Source: Burkholderia catarinensis
GTDB taxonomy: Bacteria > Pseudomonadota > Gammaproteobacteria > Burkholderiales > Burkholderiaceae
NCBI RefSeq assembly: GCF_001883705.2
Contig: NZ_MDEQ02000043.1
Span: 1 to 35,838, forward strand
Reading direction: 5' to 3'
Length of the DNA: 35,838 nucleotides
Made by a program: the position numbers and the translations under genes. The notes beneath the pieces are model-generated. The model did no database searches and was not told where the DNA came from. It saw only the letters and a program-made list of their open reading frames with translations. Position 1 is the stretch's first letter, and the number at the start of each line of letters is the position of its first letter. Below, one piece after another: positions 26,831-34,127 of this stretch.

Positions 26831-27643
26831 TTAGCGGCACGGGAGCTGCGTTCTCGCTGGCCAAAGATAACCAATGCGCGGTGTCACCACCAACCGCAGG
26901 CGGATGTGCTCAAGGAACGCGGCAGCGGTCTGAATGCTCCATTCGGCGGCGGTGTGTCCAACCACCCGGTCGGGGATGAAGGCATTGTTCAGGCCGGTCA
27001 TCGGGTTGTCGTCAGGGAAATATAGCCGCAGTTGCTGTTCGAGCTTGTTCTGCGGCCATTTGTCGTCTGGTCCACGCATCGTCCGAGCCACCAGCTTGTA
27101 GTGCACTAGGGCGTTACGCAGCTGAAGCAACGTGGCCATTGCTTTCACCGGCTCCGCTTCCCGGTCCAGCAGGGGCCGGCGAAATTCCTGCAGCACCTGG
27201 TCGTACTTGTCGAGCGTCGGCCAGATCTCGAAGGGCTTGCGTTGGGACTGGCCGCCGCGGCCACCCTTGCCCCGCGGCTTGTGTCTGGGCGGCAGCATGG
27301 GCTTACGGTGACGCCAAACCTGCGCCAGCTGGTGCGCTTCTCGTGCGGGCACGCCAAACAGGTTGCTGGTATTGGCGGCCGCGCAATCCGCGAACAGTTC
27401 GTTCACGAATGCTTCGACGGCCAACGCACTCATGATGATCGCCGAACTCGCGTAGGCTAGGTGGGGCTCGCGCTCTACAAACCCACTTCGGCCTGCCTTG
27501 ACCGCCGGTCCGGTTTCGATCGCATGCGCCTGCTGCGCCATCAGTTCGGCTCTCGTCAGATAGGTCGCCGAGAGGTAGGTACGCACGAGGACGGGCGACG
27601 CGTCGTTATTCGCGTCACTCGCCGGTTCCTGAAAGGCAATCAC
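26831..27643 (-). CDS. Hypothetical protein with HEPN-like RNase motif
   Basis: A 270-residue protein if started at the GTG at 27643; a TTG at 27745 gives a longer but poorer N-terminus. No signal peptide or membrane segment is seen. Residues ~63-90 ('YASSAIIMSALAVEAFVNEL') form a hydrophobic helix, and R176-NALV-H181 within 'LLQLRNALVHYK' fits the R-X4-H motif of HEPN nucleases, with the usual polar residue after the arginine. A basic Gly-rich insert lies at ~115-135 ('RHKPRGKGGRGG'). HEPN proteins often act in toxin-antitoxin or defence systems; a non-catalytic HEPN or another helical family is possible. It is next to vapBC but on the opposite strand. Confidence 0.6.
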   Translation of the reverse strand: MIAFQEPASDANNDASPVLVRTYLSATYLTRAELMAQQAHAIETGPAVKAGRSGFVEREPHLAYASSAIIMSALAVEAFVNELFADCAAANTSNLFGVPAREAHQLAQVWRHRKPMLPPRHKPRGKGGRGGQSQRKPFEIWPTLDKYDQVLQEFRRPLLDREAEPVKAMATLLQLRNALVHYKLVARTMRGPDDKWPQNKLEQQLRLYFPDDNPMTGLNNAFIPDRVVGHTAAEWSIQTAAAFLEHIRLRLVVTPRIGYLWPARTQLPCR

Positions 27644-27813
27644 GGTGTTCCAGCAATACTCCTGAAGAGGGTGGGGCGACAACGGTCGGATCCAACGTCG
27701 TCGAGCGTGGGGCGCCTGCAGAGCCGCCAGGCATGCACCTATCAACGGCCGTGGCGGCGATTAATTGAGGGCCGTAGTGCTTTTTGGTCGAGACAGCGCA
27801 AAAAATGCCACAT

Positions 27814-27833
27814 CCGATAACTCCGCTTATCGG
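27814..27833. repeat. Inverted repeat upstream of vapB
   Basis: CCGATAA (27814-27820) and TTATCGG (27827-27833) are perfect inverted copies with a 6-nt centre, extended by flanking TGCC/GGCA. It lies about 100 bp before vapB. No T run follows it, so it is more likely a protein site or recombination site than a terminator. Confidence 0.4.
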
Positions 27834-27895
27834 CATTGCGTTTAATGCTTGAAAACCCCAAAGGGCCTGGATTCACCCGTGTTCCTATGCGCAAA

Positions 27896-27912
27896 ATACG
27901 TATAATACGTAT
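27896..27912 (+). promoter_or_regulatory. vapBC promoter -10 with overlapping operator
   Basis: Two copies of the self-complementary octamer ATACGTAT (27896-27903 and 27905-27912) are separated by one base. The consensus -10 box TATAAT (27901-27906) lies inside them. The vapB ATG is 22 nt downstream after 'gaggaggc'. This is the expected layout for autorepression by the VapB-VapC complex. A -35 box is not clear. Confidence 0.65.
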
Positions 27913-27934
27913 TCATTGCTTCGAGGAGGCTGCC

Positions 27935-28189
27935 ATGCCCACCATCACCGCCACCGAACTGGCGCGTCACACCCGCCAGATCCTCGATCAGGTCGCCCAG
28001 CGCCGCGAGACCGTCGTGGTCGAGCGCAACCAGACCGTGATCGCGCGCCTGGTGCCCGCCGATCCCGTCATGAACGCCGCGCAGGCGCTCGAGGGCCTGC
28101 CGCAGAGCCTCGGCGCCGACGATGCGGCCCGCTGGTTGCGCGACAGCCGCGCCGGCTTCGACGACGGAGTGCGTGATCCGTGGGCGTGA
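27935..28189 (+). CDS. vapB: Antitoxin of the Phd/YefM (VapB) type
   Basis: An 84-residue protein. The ATG at 27935 has GAGGAGG 5-6 nt upstream. Residues 1-45 ('TITATELARHTRQILDQVAQ', then 'ETVVVERNQTVIARLVPAD') match the Phd/YefM DNA-binding fold. The C-terminal part, with W67 and the acidic 'GFDDGVRDPWA', should wrap and block the toxin. It overlaps the toxin gene by 10 nt, which links their translation. The AT-rich tandem octamer at 27896 is its likely operator. Confidence 0.9.
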   Translation: MPTITATELARHTRQILDQVAQRRETVVVERNQTVIARLVPADPVMNAAQALEGLPQSLGADDAARWLRDSRAGFDDGVRDPWA

Positions 28190-28602
28190 TCATCGACAGC
28201 TGCGTATGGGTCGGTCTCGCCGGCGGTACCGTCGACGCGCGCACCGTGATCGACACCGCCGGCGACGCACCGGTGTTCATCTCGACGATCTCGCTGGGCG
28301 AACTGGCGTTCGGCGTGCAGTCCTGCGCCGACGCCGCCGAGCGGGCGCGGCGGGGGGCCCATCTGCGTCAGCTCGAGCGGCGCCCCGTGCTCGACGTCAC
28401 GCGCCACACCGCCGCCGCGTTCGGCGTGCTGGCCGCCGCGGTCAAGCAGGCCGGCCGCTCGCCGCGCCCGCGCTACAACGATCTATGGATCGCGGCGCAG
28501 GCGATCGAGCACGGCTACGCACTGATGACGCTGAACGTGGCGGATTTCGCGGACCTGCCCGGATTGAACGTGCGGGTGCCGACCACCGCCGGCACGAATT
28601 GA
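28180..28602 (+). CDS. vapC: PIN-domain ribonuclease toxin VapC
   Basis: A 140-residue PIN nuclease from a GTG at 28180, inside the end of vapB; GGAG lies 10 nt upstream, and a second GTG two codons later is also possible. Acidic active-site residues are visible: D6 in 'IIDSCVWV', E41 in 'ISLGELAFG', D101 in 'RYNDLWIAAQA' and D122 in 'NVADFADL'. VapC toxins cut tRNA or rRNA and are held by VapB (established). No second toxin-antitoxin pair is directly linked. The catalytic set is complete, so it is probably functional. Confidence 0.92.
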   Translation: MGVIIDSCVWVGLAGGTVDARTVIDTAGDAPVFISTISLGELAFGVQSCADAAERARRGAHLRQLERRPVLDVTRHTAAAFGVLAAAVKQAGRSPRPRYNDLWIAAQAIEHGYALMTLNVADFADLPGLNVRVPTTAGTN

Positions 28603-28642
28603 ACGGATACGGTGCAGCGCCGCCACTGGGACCCGGAGCATT

Positions 28643-30415
28643 TCATGGCATGCTCACGCCGTGAACCCGCGACCAGTGCGCCAGCGAGCAAGCCCGAAAC
28701 ATCACGGCGCGCTCTTGCTCGTTCAGCGGGGACGGATCGGCGCAGCGACGCTGCAGCCGGGGTACGTCGAGCAAGCCGGCGATGCGGTCGGCGTCCGTAG
28801 CTAGTATTTCGAGCGTGTGCTGGCGCAATGACTCGCCGTTGCCTTGATCCTTGGGTAAGGCCGACTTCCTGCGCAGGCGCACGGCTTCCGGCAACGCACC
28901 GCGCGACGCTTCACGCAACATGGCCTTTTCCACGCCATCACGTAGCGCCAGCTCAGCCGGAATGGTGGCAGCCAGGTCCAAAACTTCGGTATCGCTGAAG
29001 GGTACGCGCGCTTCCAGTCCATGTGCCATGCCATGGATATCGCCGTTATGCAACAGCCGCTGCAACCAACGATGGCGCACCAGCCATTGCGTGGCGCGCA
29101 AACGTGAGGTGGGCGTATGCCAATCGTGTCCGGCTGCGATCGCCAGTTGACGATAGACCTCGCCGTAGTGTTGCAACGGTTGCTCCAGCAAGCCGGGCCG
29201 TAGATAGGGATCGGCGGTCAAGCGTTGCAGGATATGGGTCGGATCACGGGTGGCGTGCGGGTCGAGCAGAAAGTGATAACCGTAGTGCGTTTCATCGGCG
29301 GCATCGCCCACCAATACCGCCTTGAGGCGCGTGCTGGCGGCTCGCGCCAAGTAATGTTGCGCCAGCTCCTGTTCCCACGCGGGCAGTGCATCGTTTTGCG
29401 TGGCCAATTGCAGCAGATCCTGGGCGAGTGCGGAGCGCGTCGGTGCGACGTCTTCACGTGGCAGGCCCAACTCGTTTGCGGCCTGCTCGGCGAAAGGTTG
29501 ATCATCGGAAGCCACGATCAGCGAACGCGCGTAGTCGTAGCGATGGTGATCTTCAAAGCGAATGGTGAAGCAGGGCGGTGTCGCACCTGCCGCTCGCGCC
29601 AGGCCGCCTATCAGCGTGGAGTCGAGGCCACCGCTGAAAAATAGGCCGACCGGTGTATCGGCGATCAAGCTACGCTGGACAGCTGCGGCCAGCCGCTCGC
29701 GCAGCGTGTGGGCGATATCGGCCGCCCTGGCAACTGGGTTTTCGGCAATCTCCGGCGCCCAGCGCGATAGCTGCAAGCCATCGCGATCCACGCGTAGCAG
29801 ATGCCCGGGCGGCAGGTAGGCCATGCCATCGAACATTGGTTGCGCCACGCCGCTGAAGAACGGCGCCACCAGGTATTCCAGCACGGCGTCGATATTCGCA
29901 CGCGGCGCTTGCATCGCAGGCAGCAGTCCTTTGGCCTCCGAGGCAAACAGGAATTCCGCCCCCTGTTGCAGGTAAACGAACGGCTTGACGCCCAGCCGGT
30001 CGCGCGCGGCAAAGGCTCGTTGACGATGGGTGTCCCACACCAGGAACGCGAACATACCGTTGAAGCGCCGGAGACACACTTCGCCCCATACCGCATACGC
30101 GGCGAGCACCACCTCGGTGTCGGTGTTCGTGCGGAACGACCAGTGCGCGCTCAGTTCGCGGCGAAGCTCCGCGTAGTTGTAGATCTCACCGTTGTAGACC
30201 AGCACGTAACGATGGTCGGCACTGCAAATCGGCTGCGCGCCATGCTCGGCGTCGAGTAGAGCCAAACGGTCGTGAGCAAGCACGGCGTGTTGGTCATGCC
30301 ATAAGCCCCGGCCATCTGGCCCACGATGCCGTTGTCGCTCGCGCATGGCGAGCACCCGCTCGACCTGTGCCAGCGCCTGGCCGTCATAGCGAATCAGCCC
30401 AGCCAAGCCGCACAT
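28643..30415 (-). CDS. asnB: Asparagine synthetase (glutamine-hydrolysing), AsnB family
   Basis: A 590-residue enzyme from the ATG at 30415, which places the nucleophile C2 directly after Met ('MCGLAGLIRYDG') as required for the glutaminase domain. An upstream GTG would bury it. Glutaminase motifs 'HRGPDGRG' (30-37) and 'YNGEIYNY' (74-81) are intact. The ATP-pyrophosphatase loop SGGLDST is at 261-267, followed by 'VGDAADETHYGYHFL' and 'EARVPFSDTEVLDLA'. The reaction should be aspartate plus glutamine to asparagine, or amidation of another carboxylate. It stands alone in the accessory region with no sugar or peptide genes. No good ribosome site is seen. Codon use is less GC-biased than in genes to the left. 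Confidence 0.9.
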   Translation of the reverse strand: MCGLAGLIRYDGQALAQVERVLAMRERQRHRGPDGRGLWHDQHAVLAHDRLALLDAEHGAQPICSADHRYVLVYNGEIYNYAELRRELSAHWSFRTNTDTEVVLAAYAVWGEVCLRRFNGMFAFLVWDTHRQRAFAARDRLGVKPFVYLQQGAEFLFASEAKGLLPAMQAPRANIDAVLEYLVAPFFSGVAQPMFDGMAYLPPGHLLRVDRDGLQLSRWAPEIAENPVARAADIAHTLRERLAAAVQRSLIADTPVGLFFSGGLDSTLIGGLARAAGATPPCFTIRFEDHHRYDYARSLIVASDDQPFAEQAANELGLPREDVAPTRSALAQDLLQLATQNDALPAWEQELAQHYLARAASTRLKAVLVGDAADETHYGYHFLLDPHATRDPTHILQRLTADPYLRPGLLEQPLQHYGEVYRQLAIAAGHDWHTPTSRLRATQWLVRHRWLQRLLHNGDIHGMAHGLEARVPFSDTEVLDLAATIPAELALRDGVEKAMLREASRGALPEAVRLRRKSALPKDQGNGESLRQHTLEILATDADRIAGLLDVPRLQRRCADPSPLNEQERAVMFRACSLAHWSRVHGVSMP

Positions 30416-30485
30416 CAGACGGTCACGCCCAGCTGAACGGGGGCGAGCAACAGCGTGATCCACAGTTGTTGCTGTTCGAAGTTTC

Positions 30486-30514
30486 TGCTAACAGTAACCA
30501 CAGATACTGCTAAC
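30486..30514 (+). repeat. Left GCTAA-box array
   Basis: Two TGCTAAC boxes start exactly 22 bp apart (30486 and 30508), 71 bp upstream of asnB on the opposite strand. They match the right array in inverted orientation. Confidence 0.55.
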
Positions 30515-30946
30515 GGGCAAACTCGTGGTAGCGCCGTCAGCAAAGGCTGAGAGCGACGTTCTTTTCGTATCTGCACGCGTTGCGCTCATGTAACAAAGGG
30601 GGATGTATGTGCGAAGATTTTGCTAATGCGCCTTCAAGAGCTTGCAATGTCAGATTTGGCTCATGAGCGGCGTAATGAGGAAAGTCGCTCGTGACAAGAG
30701 CATAGCGTGCACGTAACAGATGATCAACAAATTGGGTGCGTGCGCAACAATATACCACTCATCCCAAGCCGGGGGTGCGACTTTAGTGCTTGTTTTACAG
30801 GGTGTTGGAGGCTGTCCACATTGAGCCTTGGCGCACGCCTATGCCGCGCTTCAACACCATCGTTTGGAGTTCGGCACACCTCGTGGAAACACCTTGCCAA
30901 TGGCCTGCGGCTGCTCAGTTCCGCAGCTTGACCTTTGCCGCGCCGC

Positions 30947-30995
30947 ATTAGCGGAATAGTCGGACACGATTAGCGCACGAAGGGACGCCATTAGC
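30947..30995 (-). repeat. Right GCTAA-box array
   Basis: Three ATTAGC boxes (GCTAAT on the minus strand) start at 30947, 30969 and 30990. The spacing of 22 and 21 bp equals two helical turns. A broken gene begins within a few bases of the last box. Confidence 0.6.
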
Positions 30996-31002
30996 AGTAT
31001 TT

Positions 31003-31251
31003 ACGAAATTCAACAGCAACGCTCTTCCCGCATGCATCGCCCATGGACCGGACGGAGATGCCGCCCGTGCTCTGAACGAGCCGGGCAGCGAATGGATATG
31101 GACATTTTGGGCATCGTCACATGCGGAGGCGATGTGCGTCTATTACGAATTCGTCGGCTATGGAAAGTACACATCCCAATCAGACGACGATCTTCTTCGA
31201 TATCCGCAAGATTGGTATGAGCGCCAGGTCGCGTATTTGAACTGCAAGTGA
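31003..31251 (+). pseudogene. C-terminal remnant of a hypothetical protein
   Basis: A frame of 82 codons ending in TGA at 31249-31251 reads as real protein, for example 'EPGSEWIWTFWASSHAEAM', 'YYEFVGYGKYTSQSDDDLL' and 'RYPQDWYERQVAYL'. There is no good start: the first in-frame ATG lies in the middle, at the end of the first quoted segment. The N-terminal part appears to be missing, and the frame begins where the right GCTAA array ends. It resembles small Trp/Tyr-rich Burkholderia hypothetical proteins from memory, which was not checked. Most likely a gene cut by the neighbouring element. Confidence 0.5.
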
Positions 31252-31673
31252 TCGATGCATACGCATCGGCTCAGCGTCCGTGTGAGTCGGTCACGGCAGG
31301 CTGCTTCGGACAATAGCCGGCCAGAAGCCGGCCTTTGTTCGCGGCGCGGCCATGACATTCGGGCGGCAGTTCCTCTTCGGAACCGGCCGTTCGAACCGCC
31401 AGAACCCCAGCGTCGTCTCAGGGTCGACTGCTGTCGACTCACACTTGGGAAGTGGCAATTCATGCACAATGTCGAACCGTCGCCCCTTTGGCGGGAGTCG
31501 GCGTTCAAACAGCGTGAGGTCCGCAGACCATTGTCCGTTCGTTCACACTTTCGCACGAACGGACTGCCCCAACTGAGCTGCGACCCAGCGATAGTGCTAC
31601 CACTTTTGCTGCCCGCTCCTCACGTGCGTGGGAACCGCGTATAAGCCCTTCAACTCATGCGAACGTTCTTGTT
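31252..31673. other. Non-coding stretch before the DUF4337 gene (422 bp)
   Basis: Frames on both strands are open but rich in Arg, Ser and Pro in the pattern of chance GC-rich frames, so no gene is called. It contains a perfect hairpin GCCGGC-cagaa-GCCGGC at 31316-31332 followed by ctttgtt, a possible terminator of the broken gene upstream. No promoter is clear for the next gene. Confidence 0.4.
31316..31338 (+). terminator. Possible terminator hairpin after the broken gene
   Basis: GCCGGC (31316-31321) and GCCGGC (31327-31332), a self-complementary hexamer repeated around a 5-nt loop, are followed by ctttgt. The T run is short, so strength is doubtful. Confidence 0.35.
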
Positions 31674-32252
31674 ATGCCAGAAGATTTCGAAGTTCACGGC
31701 CCGCACGATCATGCAGTAGAGCACCATGCGGCGCATGGAGAAGACCACGGAGCGGCGCGCATCGCTTTGATGACTGCTGTCCTGGCCTGCGTCGGCGCGA
31801 TTTCCGCATACCAGAGCGGTGCGGACGAGAATTTCGCGTTGCTGCACAAGAACGAGGCCGCGATCCAGAAAACCGAGGCAGCTAACCTGTGGGCCTATTA
31901 CCAAGCAAAGGGCGAAAAGCAGAATCTAGCCGAGCTCGGTGCGGCCTTGAGCCAGGAAGCGTCGCCGCAAAGAAAGCGTTTCGAAGCAGACGCGGCGCGG
32001 TATCGCGAAGAGAAGGAGCCGATCCGCAATCGCGCCGAAGCGCTCGAGCAAGAAGTCGTGAAGAGCAATGCTGCAAGCGAGGAGCGGCTACACCGGCACC
32101 ATCGTTGGGCGCAGGCCACTACCATCATCCAGATCTCGATCGCGCTTGCTGCGATCACGATTCTCACGCGGCGGAAATGGATGCAACACCTGTCGATGGG
32201 TGCTGCCGCGATCGGCGTCGTACTAACAGGGCTGGCGTTCTTCGGTGTGTAG
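31674..32252 (+). CDS. DUF4337-family membrane protein
   Basis: A 192-residue protein with a His-rich N-terminus (seven His in residues 8-25), one membrane helix at ~30-47, a long charged helical region (~55-140, rich in Glu, Lys and Ala, probably coiled coil) and two C-terminal membrane helices at ~147-164 and ~171-191. 'ISAYQSGADENFALLHKNEA' and 'NLWAYYQAKGEKQNLAELGA' match the DUF4337 family, whose function is unknown. No clear ribosome site is seen before the ATG at 31674. It stands alone; neighbouring DNA on both sides is non-coding. Confidence 0.82.
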   Translation: MPEDFEVHGPHDHAVEHHAAHGEDHGAARIALMTAVLACVGAISAYQSGADENFALLHKNEAAIQKTEAANLWAYYQAKGEKQNLAELGAALSQEASPQRKRFEADAARYREEKEPIRNRAEALEQEVVKSNAASEERLHRHHRWAQATTIIQISIALAAITILTRRKWMQHLSMGAAAIGVVLTGLAFFGV

Positions 32253-32451
32253 CGGCCCGACGAGCGGGCGCTTGTCGGCCATCAGCTGTCGTCCGACGCG
32301 AGGCAGCGAACGCATGGTCTAGGCTGTTCAGAGTCGTTCGCGTCGCCCCAACCGCCATTCGCTCTCGCGTACAGATCCTGACGTCGGGAACCCGTACAGT
32401 CATTGAGGGCGCGTCACGATCGAACATCGGGCGGCCATTGACCGGCCAGGC

Positions 32452-32601
32452 ATGTATCACCTTGGCGGACATTTCGAGGCGGCGAAGGTCGAGGGTTACC
32501 GCTCGCACATGCGACAGCGCATTGAGTTTTGTCGCGTAGTGCCGCGCTTCCTCGACCACCTGCTGGCCAAGTTGCCGCCGGCGCCGGATTCGGCGCGCTG
32601 A
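32452..32601 (+). CDS. Possible small hypothetical protein, 49 aa
   Basis: An ATG frame of 49 codons with strong third-position GC bias and a balanced helical composition ('YRSHMRQRIEFCRVVPRF', then 'LDHLLAKLPPAPDSAR'). A GCGCCG-gatt-CGGCGC hairpin with a T run overlaps its stop codon. No ribosome site is clear, and it may instead be the end of a longer decayed gene. The function is unknown. Confidence 0.3.
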   Translation: MYHLGGHFEAAKVEGYRSHMRQRIEFCRVVPRFLDHLLAKLPPAPDSAR

Positions 32602-32607
32602 ATTTTT
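32581..32607 (+). terminator. Small terminator overlapping the end of the 49-aa frame
   Basis: GCGCCG (32581-32586) and CGGCGC (32591-32596) pair over a 4-nt loop. Five T follow at 32603-32607 after gctgaa. The stem is short and the T run is offset by 6 nt. Confidence 0.35.
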
Positions 32608-33255
32608 CCGAGGACGCCGCCGTGCCCCCCAATACTTCCGACGAGCGCGCCACGCGCGCGTCCCGTCCGTGTTCCGGTCGACCACCGCCAAGCGTAGAGC
32701 AAAATAATTCCGCCACTCCAGAATCCTCGTGGATCAATGCTTCCGGCCCGCGAGTGACGACTTTATTGACAGTCCCACCAAAACAATGGCGTCAACTCGC
32801 CTGCGTCCGTATTAAGTTTGTCAACCCGCGTAGAGGGCCGCGAGTTCCGGCAGTAAGCTCCTGATTTCTAGATCGATTCCCGACGCACAATGGGGTCCGT
32901 TACGACGCAGAGTTCGGACGGGACACTCTTTGTCTCAAAGCTAAGTCCGCCGGTGGTGGAATGCAGAGTTGTGGGACAGCCGGGGCCGGCTGTATCCGGC
33001 TGCTTTCGGCAGCGGATTCGGCCGTGGGATCAACCGCCGGCGTATCTCGGAGCCTCTCCGGACTTGGGCCATGCTGGCCTCGGCGCGGCGACAACGTGCT
33101 CGCCACACAATGAGCCATCGACTTCAATGGCCATTGGTTGCGTCAGCTCGAACCAGCGCCAACTTGACTGAGAAGAGGACGATCACTGTCGCCACAGGTG
33201 TCACTTTGTCCCGCCGTGGGCTTGCTTGATGCCTCGGACACCTTCTCTCACAGCA

Positions 33256-34032
33256 TCACTGACGGACACAAGGGGGCAGTCCGAAGCGGTTTTCCAGCAC
33301 TTGCGCAATCTCCCCTTCCGCCAGTTGCCGCTTCTCGGTGTGCCCGTCCGTCACCGTCTTGAGCACGTCGCCCAGCAGGATCAGTCGCCCGTCCGGCCGG
33401 TGCAGCACCACCAGCAGCTTCTGCACAAAGATGGCCTCGGGATGGGTGGAATTGAGATAGTTGGCCGGGACGAAATCAATCCACTCCTGGGGCGACAGGT
33501 CGAAACCGTACTGGTTCACCCACTCGCCTTCCACCTTCGCCTTTAGCAGGTAGTCACCGCACGCATCGCGGCTGAGCCGGAAGGTGTCACAGTCCTGCAC
33601 GACGTCGATGTCGAGCTGGTTCAGGTCCATCGGCTCGCGGATGCCGTAGCTGCCGAAGCCCAGGTCGCACAGCCAGCGCCGCCCCCCGACCTCGGCGATC
33701 AACGCCATGTGGGTGCGCGGCCGGCGCGCCGGGTAGAACATCGGCCGGGCGGCGACAAGGCGGTAAGAGATGCCCAGGGCCGCCAGTGCCATGGCGAACA
33801 GCCCGTTGACCTCGTAGCAGTAGCCGCCACGACCTTGCCGCAGCAGTTTGTCGGCGATGTCCTCGGGTACCAGCGAAACGACCTTACCGGCCTGCACATC
33901 CAGGTTCTCGAATGGCACCGAGAACAGTTGGTGGCGCATGAGCGCATGCAGCGTGGCGGTATCGGCGACGGTATCGCCGGTGTAGCCGATGCGTCGGAGA
34001 TAGCTGGGAACGTCGAAGTTGCTGGCATGCAT
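33256..34032 (-). CDS. nat: Arylamine N-acetyltransferase
   Basis: A 258-residue cytosolic enzyme that transfers acetyl from acetyl-CoA to arylamines and hydrazines. The ATG at 34032 has AGGAG 8 nt upstream and is preferred over one 12 codons earlier. The catalytic triad is complete: C72 in 'GRGGYCYEVNGLF', H108 in 'RTHMAL' and D123 in 'LCDLGFGSYG'. The length is slightly short of the usual 270-280. It is divergent from a MocR-type regulator with a 95-bp shared control region, so the two are probably functionally linked. The physiological substrate is unknown. Confidence 0.95.
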   Translation of the reverse strand: MHASNFDVPSYLRRIGYTGDTVADTATLHALMRHQLFSVPFENLDVQAGKVVSLVPEDIADKLLRQGRGGYCYEVNGLFAMALAALGISYRLVAARPMFYPARRPRTHMALIAEVGGRRWLCDLGFGSYGIREPMDLNQLDIDVVQDCDTFRLSRDACGDYLLKAKVEGEWVNQYGFDLSPQEWIDFVPANYLNSTHPEAIFVQKLLVVLHRPDGRLILLGDVLKTVTDGHTEKRQLAEGEIAQVLENRFGLPPCVRQ

Positions 34033-34088
34033 ATGACTGGCTCCTGGTGTGGGTGATGTGTTCTCCACGATAGGCTGAATACGGGGTC

Positions 34089-34121
34089 ATCTGTATAGTC
34101 AGATTTATCCAAAACCAGATT
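34089..34121. promoter_or_regulatory. Candidate operator/promoter between nat and the MocR gene
   Basis: ATCTG-TATAGT-CAGAT (34089-34104) is a 5-bp inverted repeat whose centre TATAGT could serve as a -10 box for the MocR gene. CAGATT occurs at 34100 and again at 34116, a 16-bp direct repeat. MocR proteins often bind direct repeats in the divergent region (family knowledge). Confidence 0.4.
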
Positions 34122-34127
34122 GCACAG

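Larger units (their letters stand above)
30416..31002. mobile_element. ~510-bp segment bounded by inverted GCTAA-box arrays
   Basis: The left edge carries TGCTAAC at 30486 and 30508 (22 bp apart). The right edge carries the reverse form ATTAGC at 30947, 30969 and 30990 (22 and 21 bp apart). The two edges are therefore inverted arrays; the best pair is ATACTGCTAAcGG (left) and ATACTGCTAAtGG (right, reverse strand). One more TGCTAAT is at 30621. No complete gene lies inside; a 73-codon minus-strand frame with GTG start (30758-30537) has no family match I recognise. Regular ~22-bp spaced boxes in inverted orientation are typical of sites bound by tyrosine recombinases. It may be a decayed or non-autonomous element (inference). 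Confidence 0.45.
32253..33255. other. Gene-poor stretch (1,003 bp) with one possible small gene
   Basis: Apart from a 49-codon frame at 32452-32601, nothing protein-like is recognised. The longer open frames on both strands have Arg/Ser-rich chance composition and no start signals. Base composition is mixed. No tRNA, repeat array or attachment site was recognised by eye. Confidence 0.4.

Noticed and set aside
26486..26835. Integron attC-like boxes (TTAGGA and TCCTAAC)
   Set aside because: The boxes do not fit the GTTRRRY / RYYYAAC pair, and no integron integrase or cassette array is present.
26467..30486. 9-bp inverted repeat AGAAACTTC ... GAAGTTTCT that could bracket a 4-kb transposon with vapBC and asnB
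   Set aside because: The match does not extend beyond 9 bp and no target duplication is seen. A match this short over 4 kb can arise by chance.
28643..30758. Lasso-peptide cluster built on the AsnB-like enzyme, with the 73-codon frame at 30537-30758 as precursor
   Set aside because: Lasso cyclases come with a leader peptidase and a precursor with a typical leader and core. Neither is present, and this AsnB keeps a full glutaminase domain.
31255..31644. 129-codon plus-strand frame before the DUF4337 gene
   Set aside because: Arg/Ser/Pro-rich chance composition, no ribosome site, and an equally long open frame on the opposite strand.
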